From: Synechococcus sp. ROS8604
Lineage (GTDB): Bacteria > Cyanobacteriota > Cyanobacteriia > PCC-6307 > Cyanobiaceae
Assembly: GCF_014279655.1 (NCBI RefSeq)
Contig: NZ_CP047946.1
Coordinates: forward strand, 372,001-436,000
Length of the DNA stretch: 64,000 nucleotides
Direction of reading: 5' to 3'
In this document: in pieces, positions 63,524 to 64,000 of the stretch
How the letters are laid out: each line of letters starts with the position of its first letter
Numbering within the stretch: position 1 is the first letter of the stretch
The notes under the pieces: model-generated
What the model saw: the letters and a program-made list of their open reading frames with translations, nothing else
Database searches by the model: none
Told to the model about the DNA's origin: nothing
Position numbers and translations under genes: made by a program

Positions 63524-64000
63524 CTAGCTGTGGCTGCGGGGGCCTGGGCTTGAAACCGTCTCCGCAGGGGGCACGCTGCTGGTCGAACCAACGCCAGCCA
63601 GCGCAGGCAACGGCGAATTGTCGATCAAGGCAACCGCCAATGCTTCCAACTCGTCTGCTGTTCGCGCCCCAAGCGAACGGCCGCGCATCACAGCGTCGGC
63701 TGAAAATAAATTGAGCTGTGGAATCCCTGTGACGTCATACAGGTTGATCAAATCGAGCCAGCGTGGATTATCGATATTCACCAAAACCACATCCAACTGA
63801 TCGGCGTGTTTTTGTTCCGTCTGAAGCATCGCTGGCGCCATCGCTTGGCAGGCCTCACACCAATCGGCGTAAAACTCCAGCACGGTGGGCCGGGAGTTGT
63901 TGAGAGCGATCTCCGGATCGAGGGATTGCCTGGCCAGCTGGTCGAGAGGAGCTTCCTGGTTGAGACCATTGCGCAGCAGAAATAATCCAGCTGCGAGGAC
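63524..64000 (-). CDS. Thylakoid-type thioredoxin-like protein (TxlA/HCF164), 5' end outside
   Basis: The gene enters from the right edge; its start is beyond 64000. The visible part is about 158 residues: a hydrophobic stretch at the edge (VLAAGLFLLRNGLNQ), a linker, then a thioredoxin domain with the redox motif VLEFYADWCEACQAMAPAML (WCEAC), and cis-Pro in DVTGIPQLNLFS. WCEAC with a membrane anchor fits the cyanobacterial TxlA and plastid HCF164 proteins, which carry electrons to the lumen for cytochrome b6f assembly. thyX follows about 10 bases downstream. Confidence 0.85.
   Translation of the reverse strand, partial: VLAAGLFLLRNGLNQEAPLDQLARQSLDPEIALNNSRPTVLEFYADWCEACQAMAPAMLQTEQKHADQLDVVLVNIDNPRWLDLINLYDVTGIPQLNLFSADAVMRGRSLGARTADELEALAVALIDNSPLPALAGVGSTSSVPPAETVSSPGPRSHS

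Noticed and set aside
1-64000. CRISPR array or rRNA genes
   Set aside because: Scanning found no regularly spaced direct repeats with unique spacers and no rRNA-like sequence in the window.

Overview
The window looks like chromosomal DNA from a marine picocyanobacterium of the Synechococcus/Prochlorococcus group, most likely a marine Synechococcus. The evidence is four small photosystem II genes (psbK, psbI, psbN, psbH), an NtcA nitrogen regulator, an RPE65-type carotenoid oxygenase and several cyanobacterial DUF families (DUF3155, DUF4079, DUF1997, DUF3181, DUF3146, DUF3084, DUF3769). Genes are packed tightly on both strands, with many 4-base ATGA overlaps. I cannot fix strain or clade from sequence alone.

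Layout. 1-5.8 kb: photolyase-like fragment, fabI, bestrophin-like channel, hisB, carotenoid oxygenase, SIMPL-domain secreted protein. 5.8-11.9 kb: an MFS transporter broken by two frameshifts faces a tight leftward operon of a SABATH-type carboxyl methyltransferase, a Glu/Leu/Phe/Val-type amino-acid dehydrogenase, a sarcosine-oxidase-like flavoprotein and a BCCT betaine-type transporter. This looks like an accessory module for uptake and turnover of an amino-acid-like or betaine-like compound. 11.9-19.9 kb: housekeeping genes (rdgB, phosphoglucomutase, TM0106-type nuclease, ygfZ, pyrE, a CAU tRNA, a CNNM/CBS protein, a Gfo/Idh oxidoreductase).

19.9-25.8 kb is an AT-rich, sparsely coding island unlike the rest. 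It holds a decayed nucleoside-phosphorylase-like gene read in three frames, a 561-bp IS5-type deletion derivative with terminal repeats and a TTAG target duplication, a 2OG-Fe(II) oxygenase-like gene, a SET-domain-like gene, and a divergent pair encoding a lasso-peptide B2-like protease and a PqqD-type RiPP recognition element. A 28-base promoter-like element occurs twice in it. No integrase, lasso cyclase or sure precursor peptide is visible.

25.8-43.7 kb: GH15/phosphorylase-kinase-like protein, WecB/TagA/CpsF glycosyltransferase, psbK, tgt, cobS, a histidine kinase, purH, ispH, amt with a clear terminator, sfsA, murJ, three small unknowns and tRNA-Arg. 43.7-50.2 kb: glyA, a WecA-type transferase, cinA, leuC, leuD and a pentapeptide-repeat protein. 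50.2-64 kb: LptD-like outer-membrane protein, psbI, GH38 alpha-mannosidase, psbN/psbH, tatA, pth, DUF3146, a YqgF-like protein, DUF3084, ntcA, rph, a CobO/BtuR-like protein, dcd, thyX and the 3' part of a thylakoid-type thioredoxin gene.

Shared themes are nucleotide metabolism (purH, pyrE, rdgB, dcd, thyX), nitrogen acquisition (ntcA, amt), photosystem II small subunits and cell-envelope assembly (murJ, WecA/WecB-like, LptD-like).
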